In this document: one piece after another, positions 47,652 to 59,158 of the stretch
Layout of the letters: each line of letters starts with the position of its first letter
Numbering within the stretch: position 1 is the stretch's first letter
Source of the DNA: Diatrype stigma
Taxonomy: Eukaryota; Ascomycota; Sordariomycetes; Xylariales; Diatrypaceae
Direction of reading: 5' to 3'
Assembly (NCBI GenBank): GCA_022225965.2
Contig: JAKJXP020000118.1
Location: 62,001 to 126,000 of the forward strand
Length of the DNA stretch: 64,000 bases
The notes under the pieces: model-generated
Seen by the model: only the letters and a program-made list of their open reading frames with translations
Database searches by the model: none
What the model was told of the DNA's origin: nothing
Translations under genes and position numbers: made by a program

Positions 47652-49330
47652 ATGTTCTCCCAGGTAAGCTACTAATCTCCTATCTTCTAAGGTGTCGAGC
47701 AGCCTTTCCGAACAACCCTTGTTAGCAGTAAGAACAGGCCTCGCTCTACAAGGGTCTAATGCCGCTCTGAGGTCTCTCACATCCTTGATGACCCCCATGA
47801 AGATATCTTAGGACAAGCTAAGCTGTAGCTTCTACCTGAAGATAGTACAGTTTTGATTAACACGTTCAATAGAAGAAGCCATACTCGGCTGTCACAGTGA
47901 CAGTTGAGCGTCTTACGAGCGAGCAATATGAAGAAGATGATCTGAGCGGCATACCAGATCTCGTTGAGGTGATCAAGTTGCAGGGTTCCGGTCCTGCAGA
48001 GGCAGCCCGCGCCTTGAGGAAAAAGCTCAAGTATGGCAATGTCCACCGACAGCTGAGAGCGTTGGTTCTTCTTGACGGCCTGATTCAAAATGCGGGGCCG
48101 CGTTTCCAGCGGACCTTCATCGACGAGCCTTTGCTAGAGCGGCTACGGGTCTGTGGTACTTCAGATCTGTCAGATCCCGATGTTAAAAAGAAGTGCTCCG
48201 AGTTGTTCCGAGGTTGGGCAGCAGAGTACAAGAATACACCAGGCCTGGAACGGATCGCGGTGTTGTACAAGGTACGAGACTCCAAAGACACAATTCGACT
48301 TCCCAGCTAATGTAGAAAGGAACTACCACGACGTAAACAAGTTGTCACCCAGGATAAATCTAAAGTACTGCGTGAGACTGAGCAAGACCCGTTCCGCGAT
48401 TCTGAGGATGAGGAAGACAAGCTCAGGACACCCTCTTCACCAACTGCCACCACATCATCGCGCCAGCCGGTCACTTACCCGCAACCAACACAGACGGTCC
48501 AGTCTTTTAGTCATACGAAGTCTCCTTCCGGCTCTGGCTCTAGCTCATTCTTCTCCAGCTCCAAGGATAGGAAGAAGAAGGATAAGGACAAGGGCAAGAA
48601 GAAGTCTAAGCCCTTCAACCTGGAAGCTGAGAAAGATTCGATGAAGGTTGCAATTGCCGAGTCTTCCATCGCCTCCACGAATCTGTTGAATGCACTGCAA
48701 AGCATCAATCGCGAGCAAGAACGGATTTCCGACAATGCAACCGCGGTACAGAGGTTTGAAATATGCAAGAAGCTAAGAAGGAAGGTGTTGCGATATGTAT
48801 GTGGACAATTAGGATTATACTGTGAAATCCTTGCTGACCTTCTTAGATTCATCATGTTGAGGATGAGCAATGGCTCGGTGGACTGCTTCACGCCAACGAT
48901 GAGCTCGTTACGGCCCTGATGACCTTTGAGCAACTGGATCGGTCCATCGATGCTGATAGTGATTCTGATGACGACCTCGCGGAGCAGGCACATCTCTATC
49001 GGAGTAAGATCTCAAACCCCCCTATTTCCCCCACTCTACTAACCAGACGCAGTGGCAACCGAGAAGGGCAAGCAATCCATGTCTCCGACAAGTCCTGCTA
49101 GCCCCGTACCCGAAATCGCTGAGCTAAGCATCAAGCCTAACCTTCCCCCTCGGCCAATGCCTCCCCCTAGACCATCCGACCAATCCAAACCACGCGGTTT
49201 CCTTCAGCCTTCCCCTAGAGTGTTGGACGACGGGGATTATGACTCCGCAGAAGAGGACGAGAATGACCCATTTGCGGATAGGAATGCTGTACCGACACCC
49301 CAAGCGGAGAAGGCCGAACCCAGGTGGTGA
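47652..49330 (+). CDS. LSB5: LSB5-like endocytic adaptor (VHS + GAT domains)
   Basis: Five exons (47652-47663, 47873-48271, 48320-48796, 48847-49003, 49053-49330) give about 440 aa. The first exon codes only four residues (MFSQ) and is joined across a 209-nt intron to KKPYSAVTVTVERL, the expected start of the VHS domain (to about residue 135; LVVIKLQG-like and LVLLDGLIQNAG helices). The middle has a Ser-rich linker and a Lys-rich patch. A GAT-like three-helix domain follows (ASTNLLNALQSINREQERIS ... LTALMTFEQLD type). The C-terminus has a Pro-rich stretch (LPPRPMPPPRPS) that can bind SH3 domains and a DPFADRN motif typical of clathrin-adaptor ligands. In yeast Lsb5 links Las17/Sla1 actin patches, ubiquitin and Arf3. 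All junctions were in frame. Confidence 0.92.
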
Positions 49331-49850
49331 CATCTTTTCATACAGCTTCGATTCACATGCCATGCCAGATGGACGCGGGGTCCTGGATCTCCCGCGTGAT
49401 GTTTACATGAGATTTCCTCCTTTCGCAACACTCCTGTGTCGTATCTAATGTAGCGTGATAAGCGCATGCTAGTATGATTTTGCTTGTTCACTGCAGATTT
49501 CACCAAGATGCCATATGGTATATTTTGATGAATTGCATCAGCCCCAAGCTTGCTTTGTATACCGTACTTGTTCTTGCCATGCTTCCGTTAATCTCCAATC
49601 ACAGTCTTTGCTCCCTTTTACCTTGCCGAGTAACGTGTCTCTAGACAAGAGAACAGGGTGCCTAAGAGGTTTATATAACTAGTAGAGGTTCCCGCTTTGT
49701 TCCATGTGGTTATTTGATTTGTATCGATATTTAAAATTGCTGATTAGTCATACTTGATATGCAGCATTGGCAATAGCTATTCCAAAACACATCTAGTCGG
49801 ACATGTGGAACTCAAACAACTGCATATACACAGAGAGCTAAAGACTGCCA
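49331..49850. other. Convergent 3' intergenic region
   Basis: Between LSB5 (+) and the membrane-protein gene (-). Nothing recognised beyond probable 3' UTRs. Confidence 0.5.
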
Positions 49851-50953
49851 TCAAGGCGGCAGCTCTGCCAATCCCCCAATTGGCTGGGCAACGGGCCTGG
49901 AATATGCTTCCACAGGCCACGTCTGGCTTCTTCCCACCGCCTGCTCCGTCCACGGGACCGGTTGAGACGCATATCGGGGTTCGGGTAGGGGATCCTTCGG
50001 ATTCGGAGGCTCATTGGGAAGCTCGTTGAAGCTAAGGGGAGGAGACCGGGATGGATTTCCACAGATGCTCGTGCGGCGCTGCCGACTCCGCCCTATATAC
50101 GTGATCCCTAGTGTAATGGCACAGACGAGAGCTAGTAGCCCGCCGAGGACGCCACCGATGATTGCGCCGAGGTGTATGGGAGAGGGAGACGGAGAGCTAG
50201 AAGATGCTGGCGTTGTTGATGCTGCTGACTTGATTACCACCGGAGTTGATGGCTGTTGGAGCGGTGGTAGTGGCGAGCTGGTCGTGTTGGCCTGCAATAT
50301 CGGTGACCTTGTCTGAGAAGTCGGCACTTCTGTCAGCATCGATGATTCTGTCGTCAAAATCACAGTTATCGACGAGACTGTTGTCGGCGCAGCTAGGAGG
50401 GTTACCGTCGTCGGCTGGGCGCCGCAGGCAATATACGAGAATGTCTGGTCTGCGCCGGCGTCCAGCAGAGCGGTGGAACAGAACGGGGCATCCGGCTCGG
50501 TGCTGCGGATGACGGCGGAGTCTATGTCAGCGTTTATCCGAATGAACTCGTATACGGGAAAGGGGCAGAAGGGTTTTCAAATTACCAGGAGAGCGTCGTG
50601 ACGGCGTCACCACTGATTAACCCGCATCCGCTCGAACACGGTCCACGGTCCACGCAGGCCCCCGCCATACCGCAGTCACTCGCGGCTTCCACAGCTGTTG
50701 GGCAGATGCCCCATAGTCCGCGAGAGACGTCCACGCGGCAGTCGTACCCAGTCGCCGCGGTTCGGGCCTTCGAAGAATCACCGTCGTAATATCCACATGT
50801 AGACATCATCTGGGTGGTGACGGCTCGGAAGCTCAAAATATTGCGCGAGTGAGAGTCAATCATCGTACCACTGCTGCTGCCGGACGAAGTAGGCGCCACT
50901 TTGATAGGGGTGGTGGGTTGGGTGAGATAACGTGCATGGTACCGGGGACTCAT
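49851..50953 (-). CDS. Single-pass membrane protein with cysteine-rich ectodomain
   Basis: Two exons, 50953-50586 and 50502-49851, give about 339 aa from the ATG at 50953. The first part holds a cysteine-rich domain (STCGYYDG, GYDCRVDV, WGICPTA, SDCGMAGACVDRGPCSSGC). The intron acceptor CGCAG at 50503 was chosen because it keeps the frame and rebuilds another cysteine, giving LSCTEPDAPFCSTALL. A Thr/Ser-rich stretch follows, then one hydrophobic helix (LGAIIGGVLGGLLALVCAITLGI), an Arg-rich stop-transfer (GRSRQRR) and a Pro-rich cytoplasmic tail. This architecture resembles fungal wall-stress or surface proteins. No signal peptide is visible at the start I chose, so either an upstream exon is missing or the first ATG is wrong. 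Confidence 0.7.
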
Positions 50954-52819
50954 CTCATCAGTGACAGTGGTTTGACGCCGTGAAGACGATGAGATGCATA
51001 TGTGAAATGCTTGGTCACACACGCACGTATATATATCTATGTATGATGGAGTAGCTTGACTAATTGTGCGGGAGAATGGGATGTTATGGGCGGGCAAAAA
51101 TCATATCACATCGCAAGCGACATCATTCAGCCCGGCGAGACATCATGCCCTCTACTACCCGACCCGAGTGATAAGAGCTAGGTTGGATTCTCCATCTACA
51201 GACTCCAGAAAGGAGTCCACTCGTGGGAATAATGCCTATCACTATTCCATTTTGATGTCTGTTATCAGTGAGTTGGATCGGGGATGGACACCACGCATCA
51301 ACAATCACTATCATGACTTGACTAACACGCGCTCCAACAGACCTAATTATTGGCTGAACCGCGCTTCAATCGCGGCTACATAGCCGCGACGTTCCATCGT
51401 GGGTGGACCTGACAGAAGACGCAAGCGAGGCAAGCGGCCAACTGAACGCGAAGTCGGGAGAGGAACCCGGATTGCGTCCGGGTGGCGTCCGGGGTCGGCG
51501 CTTAAGTGCGGGCGGGACCCGACGGACTGGGTGCGGCGGCTAATATACCCTGTCCGGTTGGTGTCCTGTCGGCTACAACCACCAACAACCAATATCAAGA
51601 TGCATCCCGCTTCAGTCATGTTACTCTCTACGGGAGCAATCCTGTAGTTCGGTACGTGGTTACTGAATACTTAGGTAGCTATGTTATGAGCCGGCATATC
51701 TAAACGAGCATTTGTTGTCGAACAGGGGAAAAGGTCTGATGACACCAGACCCTATTCAACCCCCATCTGGCAATGCACGAGTATGCACTGGCCCCTGACT
51801 TCCCCCTCCTATCCCTGTGACCCCCAAAATCGCGCAAAAGATTGGCTAGTGCTTCCCAATTGGGGTCGAATCTGGTGCGGCTATTCAAATACCTACCGTT
51901 CACGCGCGTGTAACCATCGTCGTGTAACCATGATATGAGCTCACTATAGGAGGTAGTCACTACTGTTCCCCCTTTCCCTCCCTCCTTTCACTATCCCATA
52001 TCCCGGGAATACGTTGATACGGAGCTGTTGCCACCTTCTCGTCGTAAGTATTATGGGCGGGATATGGGAAATGGGGTGGATGACGACAGGTACCGGGAAT
52101 CGCAAAACCTAAACTGTGTGTTGTCACTTCATGATCCGATGTTCATATGACATCCTGGTTAATAGCTCTGTAGTTGATGCGCATACCTAGGGCCCTAGAG
52201 ATAACACAGGCGAGTTAGTATTGCCCGGGTCCTTGCTGCCCATCCTGGAATACGACGCTTACATTATTTGACTGCCCATTCCTCGACGTTAATTGACGCG
52301 AGTACTTGCAGGCAAATGCAAGTCAAGCGAAGCATGGTAATGAGCCGAGATATTCCTTCGCTTTGGACCTACGCCAATATGCCGGTGCTTTGCCCCAGCT
52401 TCTCGGGTCCGTAGTTAAGGCGATCAAGGTTCTAGGGCCAGTCTCGTGCGCCTTGTCATTCATGGTCAGCCCAGAGTAACTACTACAACGAGGTGGGCGA
52501 GGAGAATGGAGAATTTGAAAGATTACACGTCCCGTTGGACTGCGACAGGCCGACTGATGGGGCGTATAGAAGTCAACGTGCAGCGTGCCAAAAGAAGGAA
52601 AAAATCAGTTAAAAATAGTTGACAACGGTGAACAGCCCAATCTCTCGAAATGATTATGGTCTACCACGGAAGGGCTACAGCTTCCTCTGGCCTCTATCTC
52701 CCTCCACCTCCTCGGATAGCTGTCGTCCTATCAATAACATAACTGGCTTCACTTCACTATCACTACTTTCCTGCGAGCTTTAACCCCTCCCCCCTCCCCC
52801 CTCACCTTCCCTTTCCTCA
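50954..52819. other. Intergenic, no gene seen (1.9 kb)
   Basis: From the membrane-protein 5' side to the 3' end of the P450. A CT/C-rich tract precedes 52810. Open frames at 51399-51700 and 51700-51960 have no motifs. Confidence 0.5.
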
Positions 52820-54777
52820 CTACCCGCGACCGCCCGCCCGCCTAGGATGGAGTCGCGCCTGCACGCCCGTCAGCGTGGCAAAGTAGTTGAAGCTGCGCAT
52901 GTCCTCCAGGCGCGGCACCCGCGCGATCTCGACGTCGAACTCCGCGACGAGCAGCGGCACGAGCCGCGCGACGATCAGCTCGGCCAGGTGGCGGCCGGGG
53001 CAGGCGTGCGCGCCGCCGCCCCACGCGAGGCTGGTCCTCTCCAACAACAACAAGGCTCTGTCCTTGTCCTTGTCCTTGTCGTCGTGAAGCCAGCGCTCCG
53101 GCCGGAACGAAGCCGCGTCCGGCCCGAAGACTGCCGGATTGAGGTGCAGGGCCGCCGGGTTGACGCCGACGACGGTGCCGGGCGGGAGCTCGTGGCCGTG
53201 GAGCTGCAGTCCTGCTTCTGCCCCTGCGCTCCGTCGTGCGTTGTTGTTGTTGGTGGAAGACGGAGGGGGGACGACACGCGGCATCGACAGGGATAGGGCG
53301 GGCCGGACGCGCATCGCCTCTTTGATGCACGCCTGCGTGTACCTGCACTTCTCGAGATCGGGTATGATGATGATGCCGTCACCATCATCATTGCGCGCAT
53401 CGCGCACCTCCGCCTCGACGCGGGCCTTGACGGCCGGGTCGCTGCTGATCAGCGCGAGCGCCGCCACGGCCGTGGCCGTGGTGGTGTCGCGGCCCGCGAT
53501 GAAGTTGATGGTCGCCATGCCGGTGGCGTGGTGCGGCTTGAATTCGGGCTTCCGGGCCGCCAGCCGCAGCAGCTCCTCAAGCATGCATTCCGGCTGGTCC
53601 CCGGCTTCGGCATCGGCCTTTTTGGCGTCGGTGGAGCCGATACCGAAGAACTGGCTCGCTCGCTGCTTTGTGAGCTGTCCTGCTGTCTAAGTTGGGTTGA
53701 TTTAGCGAGACTATTTTTCGGCTAGAGAAGGTGGAGGGGACTCGGGGGCTTGGGCCATTAGGGGGCGTATACTGACCTGCTCAATAGGGACATACCCCTT
53801 GGGTTTCGGGACTGCCAGCCTGCCCAGCGCGGCGACCGCGGGCTTTAGTCCCGGGTAGGCTTGTAAGAACCGGGTCAGCCAGGGGAGAGAGCCGCAGAGA
53901 CTGAGTTGGCGCCACTTGTTGATGCCTGTTTCCCAGTGCCTGGCGGCCACCTGAGCATCATCGACGAGTCCCGGCGGCCAGTCGGGGCCCAGGGTCACAG
54001 TGCCGAGGCAGTCGACTACGGCGGTGTAGATCAGCGCAGCGAGGTCGAGCGCCGTCGACTTCACCTTGTTCTCTTGAGAAGAAACTCTTAGTTTGGTCAC
54101 GAAGCGTCGCAACGTGTCGTCTATATGCGGGCCGTACTTGCGCACCGACGTCGCCGAGTACGTCGCGCCGATGTTCCGGCGGTGACCCCGGTGGCGCTGG
54201 ATATCCACTTCGCCGTTGATGGTAAAACCGGCATTCTGGTCGCCGGGTTGCCGGCGCAATAGCCAGTTTACATGTCCTGGTACGTTGTTGAACACATCTG
54301 GAGCACCAGGCCTTAGCTTGATTATGCGTATTGCACAGCATAGCATGCCAGTAAAGGGTCAAAGTCCTTTATCCGATGGGTTGGCTTACAGTAGAAGTCG
54401 CTCTTCTGAAGAAGGCCAGTTCCGCCTGATTGCTCATCGCCGGTTAAGATAAGTGGTTAGCTTACGTAGTTCCAATACGGCGACGAAGGCAATGTTGTAC
54501 CGTATATGGCCTGGAAAGCCTCCCTGGAGTCGAACTGCACCTCGTTCGGGGCGATCCGGACGGCCGGTCCGTACTTATCGTGGAGCTCCCTGCTTTTCAA
54601 AAGCATGTGGCTTTGGTGGATTTGGTAGGCATACCATAAAGATGTGATTGCGGCGAGCCTCGGCCCGGGGACATTCGCAAGAGGGTGAAAGTACAGGCGA
54701 TAGATGACCAGAGATACAGGGAATATCGGCAGGAAGACCGCGAAGAGTATATACGACGAATCAAAGTCCATGTACAT
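52820..54777 (-). CDS. Cytochrome P450 monooxygenase
   Basis: The N-terminal exon 54777-54466 has a membrane anchor (ILFAVFLPIFPVSLVIYRLYF) and the hinge PLANVPGPRLAAI. The last exon 53686-52820 carries the I-helix AGRDTTT, the K-helix ExxR as KEAMR, FRPERW, and the haem loop WGGGAHACPGRHLAE with the Cys ligand; Phe is replaced by Trp at its start. The middle exon (starting near 54316 or 54297, to 53777) supplies the rest. Two models stay in frame, giving about 571-572 aa: direct joining from 54466 to 54316, or through a 16-nt micro-exon 54405-54390 (coding KSDFY, a common P450 motif) to 54297. A 75-nt stretch at 54197-54271 may be a further intron. Substrate unknown. No neighbouring synthase is seen, so no cluster is evident. 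Confidence 0.85.
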
Positions 54778-55809
54778 ACTTAGTTCTTGTTGGACGATGT
54801 GCTAGCTAGAGATGACTGATCATCATTAGATCGAAAGAGCAGGTGTTGTTCGCGAAGGAGCAAAACGTGGTGCTACCCCTGCAATACTCTGCTTGTTCAA
54901 ACAATATTCATGGGATGGAGCGGGGTTAATCAGTTGCAGGATGGCAACCCCTTTTATTACCCGGAATGCTGGCATATAAAGGATGCAAGGAAAACCATCC
55001 GAGGGGATTCGGATAGTTCAGAAAATAGCCGTCCCTTCCATATATGTTCGATATTTACAGGGTCCCTAGTCACGGCACTGCATCACACCGGAGCGGAATC
55101 ATATCCCGACAAGAGTTTTGGAAATTGTAGTAGACCAGTTGTTTGAACGCGACCCTGCAACGGGCTTACGGGTTTCGGGGTTCGGGTGTCATGCCCCCTT
55201 TCTCGGCCTCAACACCACCACCATCAAAATCCCCTACCTACGTGCGGCGCGAGAAGCCTCATAGGAAGTTTGATACCCTCGACTGACGACGCAGTTGAAA
55301 AATCGGTCACTTGCTGATCAATAATTCCAACGTCCGATACGGCTAAGATTAATGGCACGTAGAGCACGGTACGATAGCCCCTATCATGATCTTCTTGTGA
55401 AGATAGTAATGTCAAGTAGGCCGACAGATTGCGTGTCTTTGTATCCGAATAAACGCTTTTTTACGATCGATCGTATTGCTATGATAGGCCTCTTAGCTGC
55501 GCTGGTTTATAGAACAATTGAAGTCTTCGATAAGTGAGCGTGCGTGGGAGTTGGGTATATGCTATACTGATCGTTCTATACACTTAGGAGTAGCCGTTGT
55601 AGTCTATCCATATTGTTTTTGTATATTCCAAAGCCCGCCATCATTCAAATATGCAAGAAACGCCATCCACCGGTGACTCTTTGCCAAACGATAATCTCCC
55701 GCCCTATAATGCACATTTTCCCCGCCTTTCTCTTGATGTTCACGCAAAATATGCCTCTGTCAAGAGAGCATTCCCCGCCCCCCCTCCCCCCCTCTCTCTC
55801 CCTCGCCCG
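54778..55809. other. Intergenic, no gene seen
   Basis: From the P450 promoter side to the 3' end of RIB3. Small open frames only. A CT/C-rich tract (55780-55806) borders the RIB3 stop. Confidence 0.5.
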
Positions 55810-56642
55810 CTACGAACTGCGGCTTCCATTCGGCTCGACCTTCCCCTCCGTCTTCTCCAGGTACCGCACCAGGTCCGCGATAGTGCAGACCTTCAGGCCC
55901 CAGGTCCGGGCGAAGGCGACGCAGCCCTCGCCGCGGAGCATGCCGGGGTTCTCGCGGACGGCGCGGCCGGCAACCTCGGCGCCGTCGTCGACGATCTCGC
56001 AGATGGCGGCGGCCTGGACCCGCTTGCCGGCCAGGCGGCAGAAGTCGACGGCGGCCTCGGTGTGGCCGGGGCGGACGCGGACGCCGCCGTCGCGGGCCGC
56101 CAGGGGGAACACGTGGCCCGGGCGGCGCAGGGCGGCGGGCGTGGCGCGCGGGTCCGCCAGCGTCCGCACCGTCAGCGCGCGGTCGTGCGCGCCGATCCCC
56201 GTCGTGACCGAGGCGTCCGCCGCGTCCACCGACACCGTGTAGGCCGTCCCGCGCGGGTCCTCGTTGTGCGGCACCATCGGCGGCAGGGACAGGGCCGCGG
56301 CCCGCTCCGCGGTCACCGGCGCGCACACCAGGCCCGACGAGTGCCGCACCATGAAGGCCATCTGCTCCGCTGTGACGTCCTCCGCCGCGATGATCAGGTC
56401 CCCCTCGTTCTCGCGGTCGGCGTCGTCGAGGACGACGATGAACTCGCCGTTGCCTGTATCGGGTTGGATGGGACGTTAGTAGTGACGCAGTGGAAGTAGG
56501 ACTAAGTTGGATGGGTTGCTGGGACAGCAAGCAAGTAGGTTGGTAGGTGATGCGCAAGAAGAAAAGGGCGGGACGCACGGAAGGCATCGATCGTGTCTGG
56601 TATCGAGTCGAATGTACTCGGATCTATTGTTGAGGAAGGCAT
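55810..56642 (-). CDS. RIB3: 3,4-dihydroxy-2-butanone 4-phosphate synthase (riboflavin biosynthesis)
   Basis: Exons 56642-56579 and 56453-55810, with a codon split by the intron, give about 235 aa, the usual length of fungal Rib3. The enzyme converts ribulose 5-phosphate to 3,4-dihydroxy-2-butanone 4-phosphate and formate, the four-carbon donor for lumazine and so riboflavin, in the cytosol. Diagnostic motifs are present: DDADRENEGDLI near residues 34-40 (metal and substrate acids), MAFMVRHSSGLVC, and RPGHTEAAVDFCRLAG near 150 with the catalytic His and Glu. No targeting peptide. Divergent from COQ3 across 0.86 kb. Exon 2 is very GC-rich. Confidence 0.94.
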
Positions 56643-57498
56643 GACGAGGGAGATTATTTTCTAGTAAATACGGCGCAGAGGTGTATTATTTGCGCTCAAT
56701 TGGGTTGAAGATGCGAAGAGTCTCGATCGCGAAGTTGTTCGCTATTGAGGTTCGCTGTGCGTCATGCAGATCGCAACGAGGGGTTCAATTCAGTGCGCTA
56801 GGTACCTGTAAAGGCAGTCATGTAAGTCCCAACCTTGGAAGTCTTTCCAATTGAACCCAAAACAAGGCGGCGAGTAAGTAGGTAAGAGCTATAATATCTA
56901 TAAAATCAGTTATAAGTTTATGATGGGAGAGGCAAATATAACTTGACTGTCCAGCCGTGCTTAATCATTCAGGAAGACGGCGACATTAATTGCTGACACA
57001 TGCTTCCGTTGACTTTTCTCATCCGATCTTCGGCGGGGCCTTCGTCAACTAACGGCGCTTTGCGATGCGAAAGAGAAACCCAGGAGCCCCGCGTACTTGG
57101 GCACTTACCAAAGTCCCTAATCCTTGAGCACCGGTAGCGCTGAATCAAGCTAAGCTTCAGCTGACAGACGCTGACAAACGCCCAGAACGCCATCGTTTAG
57201 TTACTGAGTGAGCAATTGACGGTGGGGTTACAAAGTAGGTACGACATACTACAGTACCTAGCAACCCGTTTCAGGTAAGTACCTAGCTGGTCCACCCAGT
57301 CGGTTCCTGCAGACCCGGACCTGCAGCTTCGTCCGTTCGGCCCTCGCCCACCCATTGTCCATCATACACGTCTGTAGTCCCGAGATCCAGTCCCCGGTCG
57401 AGAAAGCCGATTGCGAAGCTCAAAGCAGGGGAAAGACCCGGAGCAAGAAGAATAGAGGGAGAGAAAACAGAGACGAGGCGCGATTGGGACCAGCCAAC
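56643..57498. other. Divergent promoter region, RIB3/COQ3
   Basis: Upstream of both genes. Repeated TACCTA words occur near 57254 and 57279. No gene recognised; the 57193-56969 open frame is not supported by motifs. Confidence 0.5.
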
Positions 57499-58563
57499 AT
57501 GGCTTCCCGTCCGAATGCCGCCCTTCTATTCAGACGCCTCCGCGGCATCTCGGCCAGCTCAACCCCCATGCGGCGCATAGCGGCAGTGACAACGATCAGC
57601 CCGTCCCGGAGCTTCTCTGGATCCCCCCAAAACCGAACACAGCAAACGCCGTCGCCGCCGCCTCATCCCGACGCCAATCCCAACCCCGCCGCCGAACACC
57701 CCGCGTTCACCACCGTTTCCCCCGACGAGATCTCCCACTTCAACAACCTCGCCTCCTCGTGGTGGGATCCCCAGGGCCCATCGCGCATCCTCCACCTCAT
57801 GAACCCGCTGCGCCACGACTTCATCCGCTCGTGCCGGTCTTCCGTTCCCCACGCCGGAACCCACAACAGCCAGGATGACCAACCGACATCATCGGCAACA
57901 ACCAAAACCGGCGGCGGGGGGCTGCGGTACCTCGACATCGGGTGCGGCGGCGGCATATTCGCCGAGTCGGCGGCGCGCCTGCCCGACACCGCCTCGGTGA
58001 CGGCCATCGACCCGAGCCCGGAGGTGATCGCGGTGGCGCGGGCGCACGCGCGGCGGGACCCGCTGCTGCTGGCGCCGCGACGACAAGGTGGAGGCGCGAA
58101 GCTGGAATACATCAACACGTCGGTGGAGCAGCTGGCGGTGCCGCGCGCGGCCTCGGAGGCGTACGACGTGGTGTCGGTGTTCGAGGTGCTGGAGCACGTG
58201 GCCAGCCCGGCGGCGTTCCTGGACCGGTGCGCGCCGCTCGTGCGGCCGGGAGGCGGCGGGTGGCTGGTCCTGAGCACCATCGCGCGCACGTGGACGAGCT
58301 GGCTGACGACCAACGTCATGGCCGAGGACGTGCTGCGCATCGTGCCGCGCGGCACCCACGACTGGCGCAAGTACGTCAACCCGGACGAGCTGCGGCGCCA
58401 CTTCCTCCCCGCCGGCGAGGACAAGAGGCCGGGGCCCGGCGGCTGCGTCTGGGCGGACCCGGTCTGCATGGGCGTCGTGTATGTCCCCGGCTTCGGGTGG
58501 AAGGCCGTCCCTGGCAGCGAGGAGTTTGGGAACTACTTCTTTGCTGTTAGGCGTGTTGACTGA
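57499..58563 (+). CDS. COQ3: Ubiquinone biosynthesis O-methyltransferase COQ3
   Basis: A single 354-aa frame. The start at 57499 was chosen over an in-frame ATG at 57355 because it gives a mitochondrial-type presequence rich in Arg and Ser (ASRPNAALLFRRLRG). COQ3 carries out both O-methylations of coenzyme Q in the matrix side of the inner membrane. The S-adenosylmethionine motif I is YLDIGCGGGIFAE near residue 147; VTAIDPSPEVI follows as motif II. FEVLEHV and the WLVLSTIARTWTSW region are typical. The family start HFNNLASSWWDPQG (near residue 80) and the RIVPRGTHDW block also match. A Gln/Gly insertion after ARAHARRDP is a local oddity. Confidence 0.95.
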   Translation: MASRPNAALLFRRLRGISASSTPMRRIAAVTTISPSRSFSGSPQNRTQQTPSPPPHPDANPNPAAEHPAFTTVSPDEISHFNNLASSWWDPQGPSRILHLMNPLRHDFIRSCRSSVPHAGTHNSQDDQPTSSATTKTGGGGLRYLDIGCGGGIFAESAARLPDTASVTAIDPSPEVIAVARAHARRDPLLLAPRRQGGGAKLEYINTSVEQLAVPRAASEAYDVVSVFEVLEHVASPAAFLDRCAPLVRPGGGGWLVLSTIARTWTSWLTTNVMAEDVLRIVPRGTHDWRKYVNPDELRRHFLPAGEDKRPGPGGCVWADPVCMGVVYVPGFGWKAVPGSEEFGNYFFAVRRVD

Positions 58564-59158
58564 ATTGAGGGGGGGCTCGGAGACAGTTGGTAGGTAATAG
58601 CCCGTAGGACTGAAAACAAGGAATGTATGATCACGACCACCTAATTAGATGGGATGTATATATATTTGTGTGCCTACGAGTCTTATACTAGCGCCATGGA
58701 AGAATTTTACTGGCGAGGACCTCAATGGAATATACCCAATTCTATGCATAGTGAAAATAGTCTATCCCACTCATCATGGTGATCGATTGCATAGCGAGCT
58801 CAGAGAAAACGTATGTCTTATGCCCGAGGACAGACTGCATATCCCCGGAGGCATCATACGGGATCCTAATATAGGGAGATAGAATCTTTCGTGAGTCACA
58901 AGAAATCGGATCACCGAGGTCCTGAACGATCTCTGGGACATTGGAAATGACAATGGTTCGTACACCTTTGGTAGCGATACACACTAAGCGCTCGTTTGAT
59001 TACTTAGCTTTTGTCGAAGGAGACGCCCAATGGCGAGCCTGATGGGATCATATCGTACTATAGCAATGCACTACGGGTTTTCGGATCGAACGTATCTGTA
59101 TCCTGCACTTGAAGGGGAAGAGAGCTCAAGGGGTGTATAGTGCGCAATGCATTGGGTA
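58564..59158. other. Convergent 3' intergenic region
   Basis: Between COQ3 (+) and the dynactin p27 gene (-). Nothing recognised. Confidence 0.5.

Noticed and set aside
52820..58563. Secondary-metabolite cluster around the P450
   Set aside because: Neighbours are housekeeping genes (RIB3, COQ3) and no synthase, transporter or regulator is adjacent.
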